Source: Clostridia bacterium (GTDB lineage: Bacteria > Bacillota > Clostridia > Oscillospirales > Acutalibacteraceae). From it: a DNA stretch of 38,662 nucleotides. A model generated the notes under the pieces. That model saw only the letters and a list, made by a program, of their open reading frames with translations. It made no database searches and was not told where the DNA came from. The stretch spans positions 1-38,662 of the forward strand of contig JAFRNP010000011.1 in the NCBI GenBank assembly GCA_017430145.1, read 5' to 3'. Positions 38,523-38,662 of the stretch are shown piece by piece; positions within the stretch are counted from its first letter, which is position 1, and the number at the start of each line of letters is the position of its first letter. The translations under genes and the position numbers were made by a program.

Positions 38523-38662
38523 GTTAAGGCAACACCGCACAATTCGCGGCGCACGCCTTGCTTGATCTTTATTCCGTCATCCTGCACAGATTTTCCTTGC
38601 CAACCGCCAGGTTGACGGCGTCAAATCTGTACAATCTGACGAAAAAATCTACTGCGCAATCC
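38523..38662. mobile_element. Edge of a noncoding inverted-repeat element (partial)
   Basis: From about 38524 (TTAAGGCAACACCGCAC) to the window end nothing codes. An imperfect long hairpin spans 38572-38643: TTCCGTCA...TGCACAGATTT on the left and AAATCTGTAC...TGACGAA on the right. Its abrupt start next to the lipoprotein ATG suggests an inserted MITE-like element continuing past the window. The other end is not visible. Confidence 0.5.

Overview
The window looks like a chromosomal segment of a GC-rich (by eye well above 50%), strictly fermentative-type Gram-positive gut clostridium (Clostridia, Oscillospirales-like). This is inferred from several things seen here: strong AAAGGAGG-type ribosome sites, consensus TTGACA-N17-TATAAT promoters, a dockerin with the DVNGD...LDARLALR pattern, the GGGtGRT/Fe-S scaffold gene pair, an AbrB-type regulator, a GPH sugar symporter and secreted carbohydrate enzymes. 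No rRNA, tRNA, CRISPR array, transposase or phage gene was recognised.

Layout. (1) 409-1854 (minus) is an anchored DHHW/AlgX-like SGNH protein. It is divergently transcribed, from back-to-back consensus promoters, with a plus-strand surface operon at 1974-7816: two paralogous xylose-isomerase-fold proteins (one cytoplasmic, one membrane-anchored and outward-facing), a zinc-ribbon/TM/vWA/C-type-lectin protein, and a secreted CotH-kinase protein ending in a dockerin. (2) 7911-9874: an S51 peptidase-like protein overlapping an SGNH esterase, then tandem terminators. (3) 10259-10828: two tandem paralogous small membrane proteins behind a densely patterned promoter. (4) 10914-14960 (minus): GGGtGRT protein plus Fe-S scaffold, and a Gfo/Idh/MocA dehydrogenase plus ThuA-like pair. 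The spacer between these two operons holds two MITE-like hairpin elements with target-site duplications. (5) 15171-19161: envelope glycan genes (acyltransferase, anchored metzincin-like protease, GT10 fucosyltransferase, PIG-L deacetylase). (6) 19320-21262: tocopherol-cyclase-like protein plus SDR. (7) 21354-24517 (minus): citrate synthase, CorA and a GH16 glucanase. (8) 24771-24908: a complete tiny cistron for a 45-residue amphipathic peptide. (9) 24979-37851: sugar uptake and degradation (GPH symporter, phosphatase-superfamily protein, PHP hydrolase, GH36 galactosidase, a large TIM-barrel-like protein, a beta-propeller glycosidase), plus a lipoyl-less E2 acyltransferase and a radical SAM-SPASM-JAMM fusion. 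(10) 37978-38662: an AbrB/SpoVT regulator with a palindromic promoter, a lipoprotein remnant and the edge of an inverted-repeat element.

The most unusual signals are these: the two MITE-like insertions (one in the leader of the Fe-S operon, one that rewrites the C-terminus of the ThuA gene); a seven-locus family of intergenic repeats built from an 8-9 nt AAAGTTAC-like tandem unit plus a GC hairpin, mostly starting at stop codons; the radical SAM-JAMM fusion; the tiny peptide gene; and the twin small membrane proteins with 11-bp-spaced operator repeats. All function calls are by eye from motifs; no search was run.
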